From Rhizobium sp. N324 (GTDB lineage: Bacteria; Pseudomonadota; Alphaproteobacteria; Rhizobiales; Rhizobiaceae): a DNA stretch of 64,000 nucleotides. The position numbers and the translations under genes were made by a program. The notes beneath the pieces were generated by a model. That model did no database searches. It was not told the origin of the DNA and was given only the letters and a program-made list of their open reading frames with translations. Positions 54,656 to 63,465 of the stretch are shown piece after piece; within the stretch, counting starts at the first letter, position 1; every line of letters starts with the position of its first letter. The stretch is taken from NCBI RefSeq assembly GCF_001664485.1, contig NZ_CP013630.1:3289001-3353000 (forward strand). Reading direction: 5' to 3'.

Positions 54656-55576
54656 ATGTCTCGTAACATGTTCAAGCTCGCGCATATTTCCGACGTCCAC
54701 CTTGGGCCGTTGCCCCGTCTTTCCATCCAGGAGCTGTTTTCAAAACGCATAACGGGCTTTGTGAACTGGCATCGAAATCGACGCAAGCACCTTTTCGGCG
54801 GCACGCTGGATCTGTTGCTCGACGACATCCGCGCCCATCAGGCAGATCATCTCGCGGTCACCGGCGACCTCGTCAATCTGGCGAGCGGGATTGAGATCCG
54901 CGCCGCCGCCGCTTGGCTGCGCGCGCTCGGCGATCCCGCCGACACCTCGGTCGTTCCCGGCAATCACGATGCCTATGTGCCCGGCGCCTACGAAAAGTCG
55001 ATGCGCGCCTGGTACGAATATGTCCGCGGCGATCTCGCCCCGCCGCAATGGCAGGAGGATCGCCATATTTTTCCTTATCTGCGCATCCGCGGCAAAGTCG
55101 CGATCGTCGGCTGCTCGACGGCAGTCGCCACCCCTCCCTTTGCCGCCTCCGGCTTTTTCGGCGCGCGCCAGGCGCGCGATACCGTCAACATGCTGCGAGC
55201 AGCCGGCGAAGCCGGCCTCTTCCGGGTCGTCATGATCCATCATCCGCCGATCCGCGGCGCCACGACCTTCTACAAGCGGATGATCGGCATTCGCCGCTTC
55301 GCCGCGGTGATTTCGACCGGCGGCGCCGAACTTGTGCTGCACGGGCACACGCATCTGAACACGCTGCACTGGCTGCGCGGCCAGGTGCAGCCGGTGCCGG
55401 TCGTCGGCATCGCCTCGGCCTCGCAGGGACCGGGCAGCATCAAGCCGCCCGCCGCCTACAACCTCTTCTCCATCGACGGCTCTCCCGGCGCCTGGGAACT
55501 CAGCGGCGAGCGCTTCAGCGTTAACCGATCCGGCGATGCGGTGATGGCGGAAAGTGTTGATATTTTCGCGCGTTAG
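54656..55576 (+). CDS. calcineurin-like metallophosphoesterase
   Basis: A 306-residue enzyme with the complete metal-binding set: ISDVHLG, VTGDLVN, PGNHDAY, MIHHPP and LHGHTHLN. It hydrolyses a phosphoester or cyclic nucleotide, but the substrate is not clear. Possible starts are the ATG at 54656 (MSRNMFKL) or 54668 (MFKLAHIS); neither has a strong ribosome site. It is monocistronic. Confidence 0.92.
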   Translation: MSRNMFKLAHISDVHLGPLPRLSIQELFSKRITGFVNWHRNRRKHLFGGTLDLLLDDIRAHQADHLAVTGDLVNLASGIEIRAAAAWLRALGDPADTSVVPGNHDAYVPGAYEKSMRAWYEYVRGDLAPPQWQEDRHIFPYLRIRGKVAIVGCSTAVATPPFAASGFFGARQARDTVNMLRAAGEAGLFRVVMIHHPPIRGATTFYKRMIGIRRFAAVISTGGAELVLHGHTHLNTLHWLRGQVQPVPVVGIASASQGPGSIKPPAAYNLFSIDGSPGAWELSGERFSVNRSGDAVMAESVDIFAR

Positions 55577-55736
55577 CGCCGGCTCCGGACTCCTTTCTTC
55601 CAGCACTTGAAGCGACCTGAGAGAAGGTTGGGCCATCGTTGCAACAATTGCCATGGCGGCGGCTTACCCTCTTGGTATTTTTAGCGGTAAGCGTACAATC
55701 CGGCCAACAGCATCGCCTCAGAACGGAGCCCCGCCA

Positions 55737-56297
55737 ATGACGTTTTCTTTCCGTCACCTGTCCAGACTTTCGCTCGCCGCCGGCTTTGCCTTCGGCATTG
55801 CCACGGCCGCTTTCGCGGTCGGCGACAGCAACGATAACACCAATCCGCCGCCGAAGACCGAAACGACCAAGACCTGCACCGGCGGCAAGGTCTGGGACAA
55901 GGCCAAGAAGGAATGCGTCAATCCGAAGAAGAGCAGCTTCAACGACGACGATCTTTACAAGTTCGCCCGCGAGTTTGCCTATGCCGGCCAGTATGACAAT
56001 GCCATCACCGTGCTCAATCTCGCCCGCAACCAGAACGACCCGCGCATCCTGAACTACCTCGGCTACGCCAACCGCAAGGCCGGCCGCATGGAGCTCGGCA
56101 TGTCCTACTACCGCAAGGCGCTGCAGGCGGATGAGAACTACATCCTCGCCCGCTCCTATATGGGCATGGCGCTTGTGGAGCAGGGAGATATCCAGGGCGC
56201 CCGCGTCCAGCTCGTGGAAATCCGCGATCGCGGCGGCGAAGGCACATGGGCCTATCGTGCTCTGCTGCAAAGCTTGAATGGCTACAAGACATATTGA
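55737..56297 (+). CDS. exported tetratricopeptide-repeat protein
   Basis: A 186-residue protein. A signal peptide ends near TAAFA-VG (residue 26). A proline/threonine linker with two cysteines (KTCTGGKVWDKAKKECV) precedes three TPR-like units, of which ILNYLGYANRKAGRMELGMS and YILARSYMGMALVEQGD are clear. TPR proteins hold other proteins together, here probably in the periplasm. The start is set at MTFSFRHLS, where the signal peptide begins. Confidence 0.85.
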   Translation: MTFSFRHLSRLSLAAGFAFGIATAAFAVGDSNDNTNPPPKTETTKTCTGGKVWDKAKKECVNPKKSSFNDDDLYKFAREFAYAGQYDNAITVLNLARNQNDPRILNYLGYANRKAGRMELGMSYYRKALQADENYILARSYMGMALVEQGDIQGARVQLVEIRDRGGEGTWAYRALLQSLNGYKTY

Positions 56298-56487
56298 CGC
56301 AAGTTTTGTGGTCTACAATACGAAAATCCCTAGAGAAAAGGGGATGAAGACGGCCGGATGCTTGCGAAGTGCAGGAGACTTGTTTCATAAAGCAAATGCA
56401 TCATCGTCGGCCTCGATAAAGCCGGTTTCGCGCCCGACGGCGAACCCTTCGTCCGCGAAACCATTGTGAATGCTTCTTGGATAAACA

Positions 56488-56997
56488 ATGCGTCAACCCG
56501 CAACGACCATCGATCTCCGGCGTGATCTCGTCGGCCTTCTGCCCCGCCTTCGCCGCTTCGCGATCACGCTCGCGGGTGAGGCTGCTCTGGCCGATGAACT
56601 CGTCCAGGCCGTCTGTCAGCGCGCCATCGCCAAGGGTCATCAATGGAGCGGTGAAGGCCGGCTGGAAAGCTGGATTTACACGCTTGCCCGCCAGCAATGG
56701 ACCGACGACAGCCGCAAGCGCAAGCCCAAGGCCTCCCTCCGCGGCAACGTCACCGATATTCGCGAAGCCGCCCGCGAACGCTCGACGGCAGCCGATCCCG
56801 ACGCCATCCATCACATGATCGCCGATATGCCGGACGGTCTTTCCAGCGTGTTCCTGCTCGTCGACATCGAAGGCCACAGCTATCAGCAGGCAGCCGACAT
56901 CATGGGCACGCCGGTGGCAAATGTCGTCTCGCAGCTCGCGACCGCAAGGCTGCATTTTGCCGGGCTCGCCGGCACTCACCCGATCCACAGGTACTGA
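56488..56997 (+). CDS. ECF-type RNA polymerase sigma factor
   Basis: A 169-residue sigma factor. Region 2 is LPRLRRFAITLAGEAALADE with WIYTLARQQWTDDSRKRK, and region 4 is LPDGL-like MPDGLSSVFLLVDIEGHSYQ followed by GTPVANVVSQLATARLHF. It fits the small ECF type. The next gene starts two bases after the stop and encodes a membrane anti-sigma-like protein, its likely inhibitor. The signal that releases it is not visible. Confidence 0.9.
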   Translation: MRQPATTIDLRRDLVGLLPRLRRFAITLAGEAALADELVQAVCQRAIAKGHQWSGEGRLESWIYTLARQQWTDDSRKRKPKASLRGNVTDIREAARERSTAADPDAIHHMIADMPDGLSSVFLLVDIEGHSYQQAADIMGTPVANVVSQLATARLHFAGLAGTHPIHRY

Positions 56998-56998
56998 A

Positions 56999-57841
56999 TT
57001 GCTCGATCTTAGGAAATTGCCACTCGAAGCCCAGCTCACCGCCCTTCTCGATGGCGAGGTCTCGCCCGAACAGCGCCACGAACTGGAGCAGCGTCTGGCA
57101 ACCGACGAGAATGCACGCCGGCTGCACGAGAAACTTCGCCACGGCGCCGATTTCGGCCGCCGCCGCCTCGACGACATCCTGAAGGAGCCGGTGCCGCTCG
57201 CCCTCGTCCGCTCAATCAAGAGCACGCAGCCGCCGAAGACGCCGATCGCCCAGCGCGCCACGCGCCCGCAGGTGAAGCTGGCGCCGAGCGGCCCGCAGGC
57301 GCTGGCCGCCGCTCTCATCCTCTTCGCCGTCGGCTGCGGTATCGGCTATTTCGTCGGCACCAGCCCGGATGCCGACGAAATCGCCACCACGACTACCGCG
57401 ACGGCGCCGGCCAATACCAGCGACTGGCTGGGCGACGTCACCGCCTATCAGCGCCTGCTGATCCGCCAACCCCGTCATCTCGTCGAAGTGCCCGCCTCGC
57501 AGGCCGAGGAAATCTCCAGCTGGCTCACGACCGCGATCGGCGTGCCCTTCCGCGTGCCCGATCTCAGCGCCGAATCCTGGACCTTCCAGGGCGCGCGCGT
57601 CATCCTCGGCGACAGCCGCCCTGTCGGCCAGCTCGTCTATTCCAATGCCGACGGCGACGTCATCTCCATCTGCTTCCGCAAGGACGCGCAGCCGCCGGAG
57701 ACCGACGACTTCAAGGAAACCATCAAGGACGAGATCGGCCTGGTGACATGGCACAATGCCGGCACCTCCTATGTGCTTGCCGGCCCCTCCGCCGAAGCGG
57801 CGCTCGGCCAGCTCGCCATGAAGATCGCCACGGCGATTTGA
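56999..57841 (+). CDS. membrane anti-sigma factor
   Basis: A 280-residue protein with a TTG start two bases after the sigma stop and a cacagg site upstream. The N-terminal 70 residues (LTALLDGEVSPEQRHELEQR) are an anti-sigma domain, one helix at about 104-124 (ALAAALILFAVGCGIGYFVG) crosses the membrane, and the rest is periplasmic. I see no zinc-binding HxxxCxxC motif, so it is the non-ZAS type. It would hold the sigma factor at the membrane until an envelope signal arrives. Confidence 0.85.
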   Translation: MLDLRKLPLEAQLTALLDGEVSPEQRHELEQRLATDENARRLHEKLRHGADFGRRRLDDILKEPVPLALVRSIKSTQPPKTPIAQRATRPQVKLAPSGPQALAAALILFAVGCGIGYFVGTSPDADEIATTTTATAPANTSDWLGDVTAYQRLLIRQPRHLVEVPASQAEEISSWLTTAIGVPFRVPDLSAESWTFQGARVILGDSRPVGQLVYSNADGDVISICFRKDAQPPETDDFKETIKDEIGLVTWHNAGTSYVLAGPSAEAALGQLAMKIATAI

Positions 57842-57983
57842 TGCCGGCTGTCGTCTTTGGAGCATGATTACCGCCAGCGCAGTTGAAGCGGCGCCGTTGC
57901 AAAATCGACCATCAGCATCAGCCTCGCCCGTCTTTCAGGCTCCTCCGAGGTCGAATTATTGGTGAGACGATAACGCTGCTACC

Positions 57984-58174
57984 CTCTTCCCCAGCGGGGG
58001 TCCGAAGGACGGGTTGAGACCCGTGGCTCAACCCCGGTCGGTTGCTCGAAGGGTCGGATGAGGGGGCCACACGGCACAACATTCATTGTTGCCCTTCGCT
58101 TGCGCTCAGCGCATTCGCTCCTGTCGTCGCTCCCCTCATCTGCCTGCCGGCATCTTCTCCCCGCTGGGGAGAAG
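57984..58174. repeat. nested palindromic Rhizobium repeat
   Basis: The outer arms ccccagcgggg (57989-57999) and ccccgctgggg (58159-58169) are inverted copies, as are the inner gatgagggg (58057-58065) and cccctcatc (58132-58140). The right end alone forms a perfect cttctcccc-gct-ggggagaag hairpin. The segment cccttcgcttgcgctcag (58092-58109) also appears in a near copy at 63467-63484. It is probably a member of a Rhizobium intergenic repeat family. Confidence 0.7.
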
Positions 58175-58250
58175 CGGACTCGTGGCGACGTTTCGCCCCT
58201 CTGACATTTCGGTTGTTGGAATGAGCCGACAGGATTGCTAACTACATCCT

Positions 58251-58283
58251 CAGGCCGCGCCCTACCGTTACGATCGCGGCCTG
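58251..58283 (-). terminator. possible terminator of leuA
   Basis: A nine-base perfect stem caggccgcg/cgcggcctg with a 15-base loop begins 12 bases after the leuA stop. A T-tract is lacking, so it could instead be Rho-dependent. Confidence 0.35.
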
Positions 58284-58294
58284 CCTTTGCCCGG

Positions 58295-60028
58295 TCAGGC
58301 CTTGCCGGCCTTCACGTCGAGCACGCGGTTTGCCGCCGAGACGATCGCTTCCAGCGATGCCGCGACGATGTTGGTATTGATGCCGGCGCCGAAGAGTTTG
58401 CCGCCGGGATAGGAGGTTTCGACATAGGAGATCGCCGCCGCGTTCGAGCCGTGCTGCAGCGAATGCTCGGAATAATCCTCGACCGACATCTCGATGCCGA
58501 GATAATGCGACAGCGCGTTGATGAAGCCGTCGATCGGGCCGTTGCCGCGCCCTTCGATGCGCTTGATCTCGCCATTGTCGGTGATCTCGGCCGCCACGAT
58601 CCGCTGGCCCTTGTGCTCGGTATCGGGATAGGTGTGATGGTCGACAAACTTGAGGCGTCCATCGGGCTGCGTCACGTAGCGCTCGATGAAACGGTCGTAA
58701 ATCCGCTTCGAAGGAAGCTCCTTGCCCTCGACGTCGGTAATGCGCTGGATATCCTCGCGGAATTCCACTTGCAGGTTGCGCGGCAGGTTCAGCCCGTAAT
58801 CCTGCTGCAGGATATAGGCGATGCCGCCCTTGCCGGACTGCGAGTTGATGCGGATGATCGCCTCGTAGGAACGGCCGACGTCACGCGGATCGATCGGCAG
58901 GTACGGCACTTCCCAGACGGGATGGTTGGCGACCTGCGCCGCCTTCATACCTTTGTTGATCGCATCCTGATGCGAACCAGAGAAGGCCGTATAGACCAGC
59001 TCGCCGACGTAAGGATGGCGCTCGCCGATCGCCATCTGGTTGGAATATTCGAACACTTCCTTGATGCGCTCGATATTGGAGCAGTCGATCTCGGGATCGA
59101 CGCCTTGCGTGAACATGTTCAGCGCCATCGTCACCATGTCGACATTGCCGGTGCGCTCGCCATTGCCGAAGAGCGTGCCTTCGACACGGTCGGCGCCTGC
59201 CAGCAATGCCAGTTCGGCAGCGGCGATGCCGGTGCCGCGGTCGTTATGTGGATGCAAGGAGATGATCAGGTTCTCGCGATTGTCGAGATTGCGGCACATC
59301 CACTCGATCTGGTCGGCATAGACGTTCGGCGTCGCCATCTCGACGGTGGACGGCAGGTTGATGATCAGCTTGTTACCGGGCGTCGGCTTGACCACCTCGA
59401 TGACGCCATTGCAGATTTCCAGCGCCACTTCGAGTTCGGTACCGGTAAAGCTCTCGGGGGAATATTCGAAACGGTAGCCGCCGCCTGCCTTGTCGGCCAT
59501 ATCGGTGATCATCTTGGCGGCATCGACGGCGATCTGCTTGATGCCCTGCACATCCTTGGCGAAGACGACGCGGCGCTGCAGCTCGCTGGTCGAGTTGTAG
59601 AAATGCACGATCGGCCGGTTTGCGCCTTCCAGTGCTTCGAAGGTACGGGTGATCAGTTCCGGGCGGCATTGCACCAGCACCTGCAGGGAGACGTCGGCGG
59701 GCACGTTACCCTCCTCCACGCACCAGCGGGCGAAGTCGAAATCGGTCTGCGAAGCGGAGGGGAAACCGATCTCGATTTCCTTGAAGCCCATCTCCAGCAG
59801 CAGTTGGAACATGCGCGCCTTGCGGTCGTGGCCCATCGGGTCGACCAGTGCCTGGTTGCCGTCGCGCAGGTCGACCGAGCACCAGACCGGCGCCTTGGTG
59901 ATGGTTTTCGTCGGCCAGGTGCGGTCGGGAATGTTCACCTGCGGATAGGCCCGGTATTTCACCGTAGCGTCAGGCATGCCTTTGGTGGAGGCCGTTTTTC
60001 TCTCGGAGAATTGCGTCGTTGCGTTCAT
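58295..60028 (-). CDS. leuA: 2-isopropylmalate synthase
   Basis: A 577-residue enzyme that joins acetyl-CoA and 2-ketoisovalerate, the first committed step of leucine synthesis. The HMGL-like TIM barrel opens with VDLRDGNQAL, has FPSASQTDFDF and HPHNDRGTGIAAAE, and the C-terminal third is the leucine-binding regulatory domain. Length and start style match the IPMS2-type LeuA. The ATG at 60028 has a gaggag site eight bases upstream; the longer frame to 60052 lacks one. A leader peptide with four leucine codons in a row lies upstream. Confidence 0.96.
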   Translation of the reverse strand: MNATTQFSERKTASTKGMPDATVKYRAYPQVNIPDRTWPTKTITKAPVWCSVDLRDGNQALVDPMGHDRKARMFQLLLEMGFKEIEIGFPSASQTDFDFARWCVEEGNVPADVSLQVLVQCRPELITRTFEALEGANRPIVHFYNSTSELQRRVVFAKDVQGIKQIAVDAAKMITDMADKAGGGYRFEYSPESFTGTELEVALEICNGVIEVVKPTPGNKLIINLPSTVEMATPNVYADQIEWMCRNLDNRENLIISLHPHNDRGTGIAAAELALLAGADRVEGTLFGNGERTGNVDMVTMALNMFTQGVDPEIDCSNIERIKEVFEYSNQMAIGERHPYVGELVYTAFSGSHQDAINKGMKAAQVANHPVWEVPYLPIDPRDVGRSYEAIIRINSQSGKGGIAYILQQDYGLNLPRNLQVEFREDIQRITDVEGKELPSKRIYDRFIERYVTQPDGRLKFVDHHTYPDTEHKGQRIVAAEITDNGEIKRIEGRGNGPIDGFINALSHYLGIEMSVEDYSEHSLQHGSNAAAISYVETSYPGGKLFGAGINTNIVAASLEAIVSAANRVLDVKAGKA

Positions 60029-60183
60029 CGTATCGTCTCCTCGTCCCGGCATTTGCTCCGCTCTTAGCCGATCATGTCAGGCTTGGCGATAAACAAATGC
60101 GGACCTTGTCGGTCGTTAGGTCAATTTTGAAAGTGAGTCGCGAGGAGCGATGGCCGTGCGGGCTTTCGGCCGCCGGGCGCTCC
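60029..60183 (-). promoter_or_regulatory. leuA leader with attenuator hairpin and complementary segments
   Basis: Between the leader-peptide stop and leuA lies a hairpin with arms gaggagcg (60178-60185 read on minus) and cgctcctc (60142-60149 read on minus). The leucine codons themselves include ctcctc, and the leuA ribosome site (60037-60042) reads gaggag. So four segments alternate CUCCUC, GAGGAG, CUCCUC, GAGGAG and can pair in two ways. This fits an attenuator acting on transcription or on leuA translation. No U-run directly follows the hairpin. Confidence 0.6.
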
Positions 60184-60309
60184 TCAAAGGACCCGGCAAC
60201 CGCGCGTAAGGCCGAGGAGAAGAAGCGAGGTCAGGGCGCGCGTATTGTCACGCAGGGCGATGCGGCCGCGTGCAATCGTGTCGGAAATCTTGGCGCCAGT
60301 GGTCTTCAT
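60184..60309 (-). CDS. leucine-rich leader peptide of leuA
   Basis: A 41-codon open frame from ATG 60309 to a stop at 60184-60186, ending TSLLLLGLTRGCRVL. The four consecutive leucine codons are at 60214-60225, and another leucine lies two codons further. The stop codon sits inside the first arm of the hairpin that follows. A near-consensus promoter places the transcription start at or within two bases of this ATG, so it would be a leaderless peptide like trpL of Sinorhizobium. The peptide is expected to stall ribosomes when charged tRNA-Leu is short. Confidence 0.65.
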   Translation of the reverse strand: MKTTGAKISDTIARGRIALRDNTRALTSLLLLGLTRGCRVL

Positions 60310-60317
60310 GGCCGCGC

Positions 60318-60346
60318 TTATAGCCTTGGGCGGCGAAACTGGCAAG
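60318..60346 (-). promoter_or_regulatory. promoter of the leuA leader
   Basis: Read on the minus strand: CTTGCC (60346-60341), a 17-base spacer, CTATAA (60323-60318). This fits the alphaproteobacterial CTTGAC-N17-CTATAT pattern. The A of the leader ATG is nine bases after the -10 box. Confidence 0.65.
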
Positions 60347-60388
60347 CCCTTGCCCAGGCTTTTGGCCGCCGACCGCAACGACAGTCCG

Positions 60389-61588
60389 CTACCGCAGCTG
60401 GCGTCGGTCTTTCCAAACGCTCACCAGCCGCGACAGCGCCAACATCAGCCCGCCGGCGATCAGGCCCCAGAAAGCGCCGGAAATGCCGCCGAAGGAAACG
60501 CCGGAGGCGGTGACGAGGAAGGTGATCGCGGCCGCCTCACGCGAATCCGGCGCCTGGAAGGCCGACATTGCCGAGGAGGAGAAAGCCCCGACCAGCGCCA
60601 GCCCGGCCACCGCCTGGATCAGGATCGGTGGCGCAAGCGCGACGAAAGCCGTCACCGCGCCGGCGAGCAGCCCGAGGATGACATAACCGATGCCGGCGAT
60701 CAGCGCTGCCCAATAGCGCCTCTTCGGATCGGTGTGGGCATCCTGCCCGGCGCACATCGCCGCGGTGATTGCCGCCAAATTGACCGCATGGCCGCCGAAC
60801 GGGGCCGACAGCAGCGAGAAAAAGCCGGTGACGGCAAAGAGTGGACCTGGCTTCGGATCGTAATGATTGACCTTCAGCACCGCGATGCCCGGAATGTTCT
60901 GCGAAGCCATGGTCACGATGAACAGCGGCAATGCGATCGAGACGAGGCCGGCAAGATTGAATACCGGCCGGACGATTTCCGCGGTCGGCACCAGCGATTG
61001 TTCGAGCGAGGCGAAGGCGCCAGCGGGAATATCGACACCGAAGGCGAGCACCAGCACGAAGGCTGCGAGCGCCGCCGGCACCGCCCAGAGGCGCTTGAAG
61101 GCGCCGACGACAATCCAGGCGATGACGATCGGCAGGCCGAGGAGCGGATTGAAGCCGATCGCCTTTACCGGCGCGAAGCAGAGGCCGATCAGCACGCCTG
61201 ACAGCATCGCATTGGCAAGCGGTGCGGGAATGGCAGCGACCGCCCGGCCGAGCGGCTTGAACAGCCCCGCGACGATAATCAGCGCGGCACAGATCAGGAA
61301 GGCCCCGACCGCCGCATTGAAGCCGCCTTCGATCGGCCCGGTGCTGGCCAGCAGTGCAGCACCCGGCGTCGACCAGGCGATGCTGATCGGCAATCGCGTG
61401 ATGGCGCAGAGCACGATCGCGCAGACGCCCATGGAGATCGATAATGCCATCAGCCCAGACGCCGCCTGTGCATCCGTAGCACCGACCGCCTCAAGCCCGT
61501 GCAGCACGACGGCAAACGAGCTGGCGGAACCGACGAAGGCGGTCAGCAGCCCCATGAACAGGGCCTGGACGGAAAAATCTTTGAGCAT
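60389..61588 (-). CDS. BenE/benzoate-type membrane transporter
   Basis: A 399-residue protein with about eleven to twelve hydrophobic helices in the BenE fold. Markers are STPGAALLAS, GHAVNLAAITAAMCAGQDAH and a final SGAFWGLIAGGLMLAL. The family is named for benzoate uptake by proton symport, but no aromatic catabolism gene is near, so the substrate is open. I choose the ATG at MLKDFSVQ; one 13 codons earlier is also possible. It lies upstream of the leuA leader on the same strand with its own stop 43 bases before that promoter. Confidence 0.85.
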   Translation of the reverse strand: MLKDFSVQALFMGLLTAFVGSASSFAVVLHGLEAVGATDAQAASGLMALSISMGVCAIVLCAITRLPISIAWSTPGAALLASTGPIEGGFNAAVGAFLICAALIIVAGLFKPLGRAVAAIPAPLANAMLSGVLIGLCFAPVKAIGFNPLLGLPIVIAWIVVGAFKRLWAVPAALAAFVLVLAFGVDIPAGAFASLEQSLVPTAEIVRPVFNLAGLVSIALPLFIVTMASQNIPGIAVLKVNHYDPKPGPLFAVTGFFSLLSAPFGGHAVNLAAITAAMCAGQDAHTDPKRRYWAALIAGIGYVILGLLAGAVTAFVALAPPILIQAVAGLALVGAFSSSAMSAFQAPDSREAAAITFLVTASGVSFGGISGAFWGLIAGGLMLALSRLVSVWKDRRQLR

Positions 61589-61718
61589 GGCGGGACTCGC
61601 GATCTGCGGGAATGGCGCATGGAGCATGACGGTTGCCGCAGGCGCAAGTCCGAATTCAGCCCTTTCCGTTCAGGGCCTGCATCTCAATGCCGGCCTCCCC
61701 TTGCCGGCCTAAACAAAA

Positions 61719-61749
61719 CGCCCTCGCCTGATATCCACAGGCAAGGGCG
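61719..61749 (-). terminator. terminator of the clpP gene
   Basis: Read on the minus strand: cgcccttgcctg, a seven-base loop, caggcgagggcg, with one G-U pair, then ttttgttt. It begins 27 bases after the clpP stop codon. Confidence 0.85.
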
Positions 61750-61775
61750 CTCCGACGGTTTTTGGCCGAGAAAAC

Positions 61776-62360
61776 TCAGATATCGGCCTGCGACGTCACG
61801 ATCCGCGAGACGAGGCCATAGTCCTTCGCCTCTTCCGCCGACAGCCAGTAGTCGCGATCCGTATCCCTGGCGATCTTTTCGAGCGGCTGGCCGGTGGCCG
61901 CCGCCATGATCTTGTTCAGGCGCTCGTTCATCTTGATGATCTCGCGTGCCTGGATCTCGATGTCGGATGCCATGCCGCGCGTGCCGCCCGAGGGTTGGTG
62001 CAGCAGGAAGCGGGTGTTCGGCAGGCACAGGCGCTGCTCCTTCGGAGCGGCGACATAGATCAGCGCACCGGCGGAGGCGACCCAGCCCGTGCCAATCATC
62101 CAGACCTTCGGCTTGATGAACTTGATCATGTCATGGATGGAATCGCCGGATTCGACGTGGCCGCCGGGCGAATTCACATAGATGCGGATGTCCTCGTCGC
62201 TGGCCGCGGCAAGCGCCACGAGCTGCGAGCAGACCTTCTGCGCCAATTCCTGATTGATCGGTCCGTAGATGAAGATCGAACGCGACTTGAAAAGATTCGC
62301 CTCCGTTTCCTTGCCGAGCGGCAGTTCCTTCGTCTTGTCGTCCTGGTCTTCGTCGTTCAT
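61776..62360 (-). CDS. clpP: ATP-dependent Clp protease proteolytic subunit (paralogue)
   Basis: A 194-residue serine protease. The catalytic serine is in [13 protein letters not shown], the histidine in FLLHQPSGG, and the aspartate region is [20 protein letters not shown]. The N-terminal 20 residues are unusually acidic/charged ([20 protein letters not shown]). The main ClpP of rhizobia sits beside clpX; this one stands alone, so it is one of several paralogues. An aagagg site precedes the ATG. Confidence 0.92.
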   Translation of the reverse strand: MNDEDQDDKTKELPLGKETEANLFKSRSIFIYGPINQELAQKVCSQLVALAAASDEDIRIYVNSPGGHVESGDSIHDMIKFIKPKVWMIGTGWVASAGALIYVAAPKEQRLCLPNTRFLLHQPSGGTRGMASDIEIQAREIIKMNERLNKIMAAATGQPLEKIARDTDRDYWLSAEEAKDYGLVSRIVTSQADI

Positions 62361-62641
62361 TCGAACCTCTTGGAGATGAATTCGGCTTCCCCGCACATAG
62401 TGCGACTCAATGCCTAAAACAATGCGGGAAAAACACAAGGCACCGAAGCGATGGAGATATCCTTAAGAAGCCGCGCGCCGTTCTGCAAGCCTTACTGAAA
62501 TGTAACGGTGGAAGGCTTTGAAAAGCCTGAATCGGTTCCTACCTCAACCTCACGCAGCGATAGCTGCACCGAAAAATCATGGAGCGGGCTTTACGCGTCC
62601 GGTCGGACACGGCAGCGCTCCGGACCAACAGGAGGCAGGAC

Positions 62642-63409
62642 ATGTCACCCGAAGAACGCCAATTGCTGACCGCCCTCTTCGACCGCGTGCGCACCGCAGC
62701 GGCCCAGCCGCGCGACCGCGACGCCGAGGCCCTTATCGACCAGGCGACGCGCGAGCAACCCTCCGCCACATATTACCTCGCCCAGGCCGTCATCGTTCAG
62801 GAAAAGGGGCTGGAAGCCGCCGCCAACCATATCAAGGAACTCGAGGAGCATGTCCGCCAGCTGGAAGCCGGCGCGAGCGAACACCGGCAGGCCGAACAAG
62901 GCGGCGGCTTTTTGAGCTCGATCTTCGGCAACACCCAGACGCAGCAGCCCGCACCCGTCCCGTCCAATCCCGGTCCTTGGGGGCAGCAATCCCGCGCCTA
63001 TGACGATTCCCGCGGTTACGACCGCGATGGCCGCCAGCCGCAGCAGCAGCCGACCGGCCCCTGGAGCCAGCAGGCCTATGCGCCATCGGCCGGCGGCAGC
63101 TTCCTGCGCGGCGCGCTCGGCACGGCAGCCGGCGTTGCCGGCGGCATGCTGCTTGCCAACTCGCTGAGCGGCATCTTCGGCAACCACATGTCCTCGCTCG
63201 GCTGGGGCTCGCCCTTCGGCGCCAGCCCCTTCGGCAACGCCAGCGCCCCCACCGAGGAAACCGTCATCAACAATTATTACGGCAACGACGACACCCGTCA
63301 GGCGTCCGACAACGCTGCCGATGACGACAATGCCAATGTACAGCAGGCCGATTACGACGACGGCGACGATTACAGTGATGACTCGTCCGGCGACGTTACG
63401 GATGTGTGA
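62642..63409 (+). CDS. DUF2076 domain protein
   Basis: A 255-residue protein. The helical N-terminal domain (MSPEERQLLTALFDRVRTAA) matches DUF2076 and continues to LEEHVRQLEAG. Then come a Gln/Pro-rich linker, a glycine-rich hydrophobic segment (GGSFLRGALGTAAGVAGGML), and a tail very rich in Asp. The function is unknown. A ggagg site precedes the ATG. A repeat element follows. Confidence 0.85.
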   Translation: MSPEERQLLTALFDRVRTAAAQPRDRDAEALIDQATREQPSATYYLAQAVIVQEKGLEAAANHIKELEEHVRQLEAGASEHRQAEQGGGFLSSIFGNTQTQQPAPVPSNPGPWGQQSRAYDDSRGYDRDGRQPQQQPTGPWSQQAYAPSAGGSFLRGALGTAAGVAGGMLLANSLSGIFGNHMSSLGWGSPFGASPFGNASAPTEETVINNYYGNDDTRQASDNAADDDNANVQQADYDDGDDYSDDSSGDVTDV

Positions 63410-63465
63410 GGTTTGACCGACAAGGATGGGTGGCAATTGGTATTCGATTGCCGCACCGTATCCCG

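Larger units (their letters stand above)
57842..58294. other. non-coding region with nested palindromic repeat
   Basis: No coding sequence is supported. A repeat element at 57984-58174 fills most of it. A hairpin caggccgcg/cgcggcctg at 58251-58283 lies just after the leuA stop and may serve as its weak terminator. Confidence 0.6.

Noticed and set aside
58235..60067. A 610-residue open frame on the plus strand opposite leuA
   Set aside because: It mirrors leuA in a high-GC genome, where the antisense frame of a real gene is often open. It has no family features, no ribosome site and runs past both ends of leuA.
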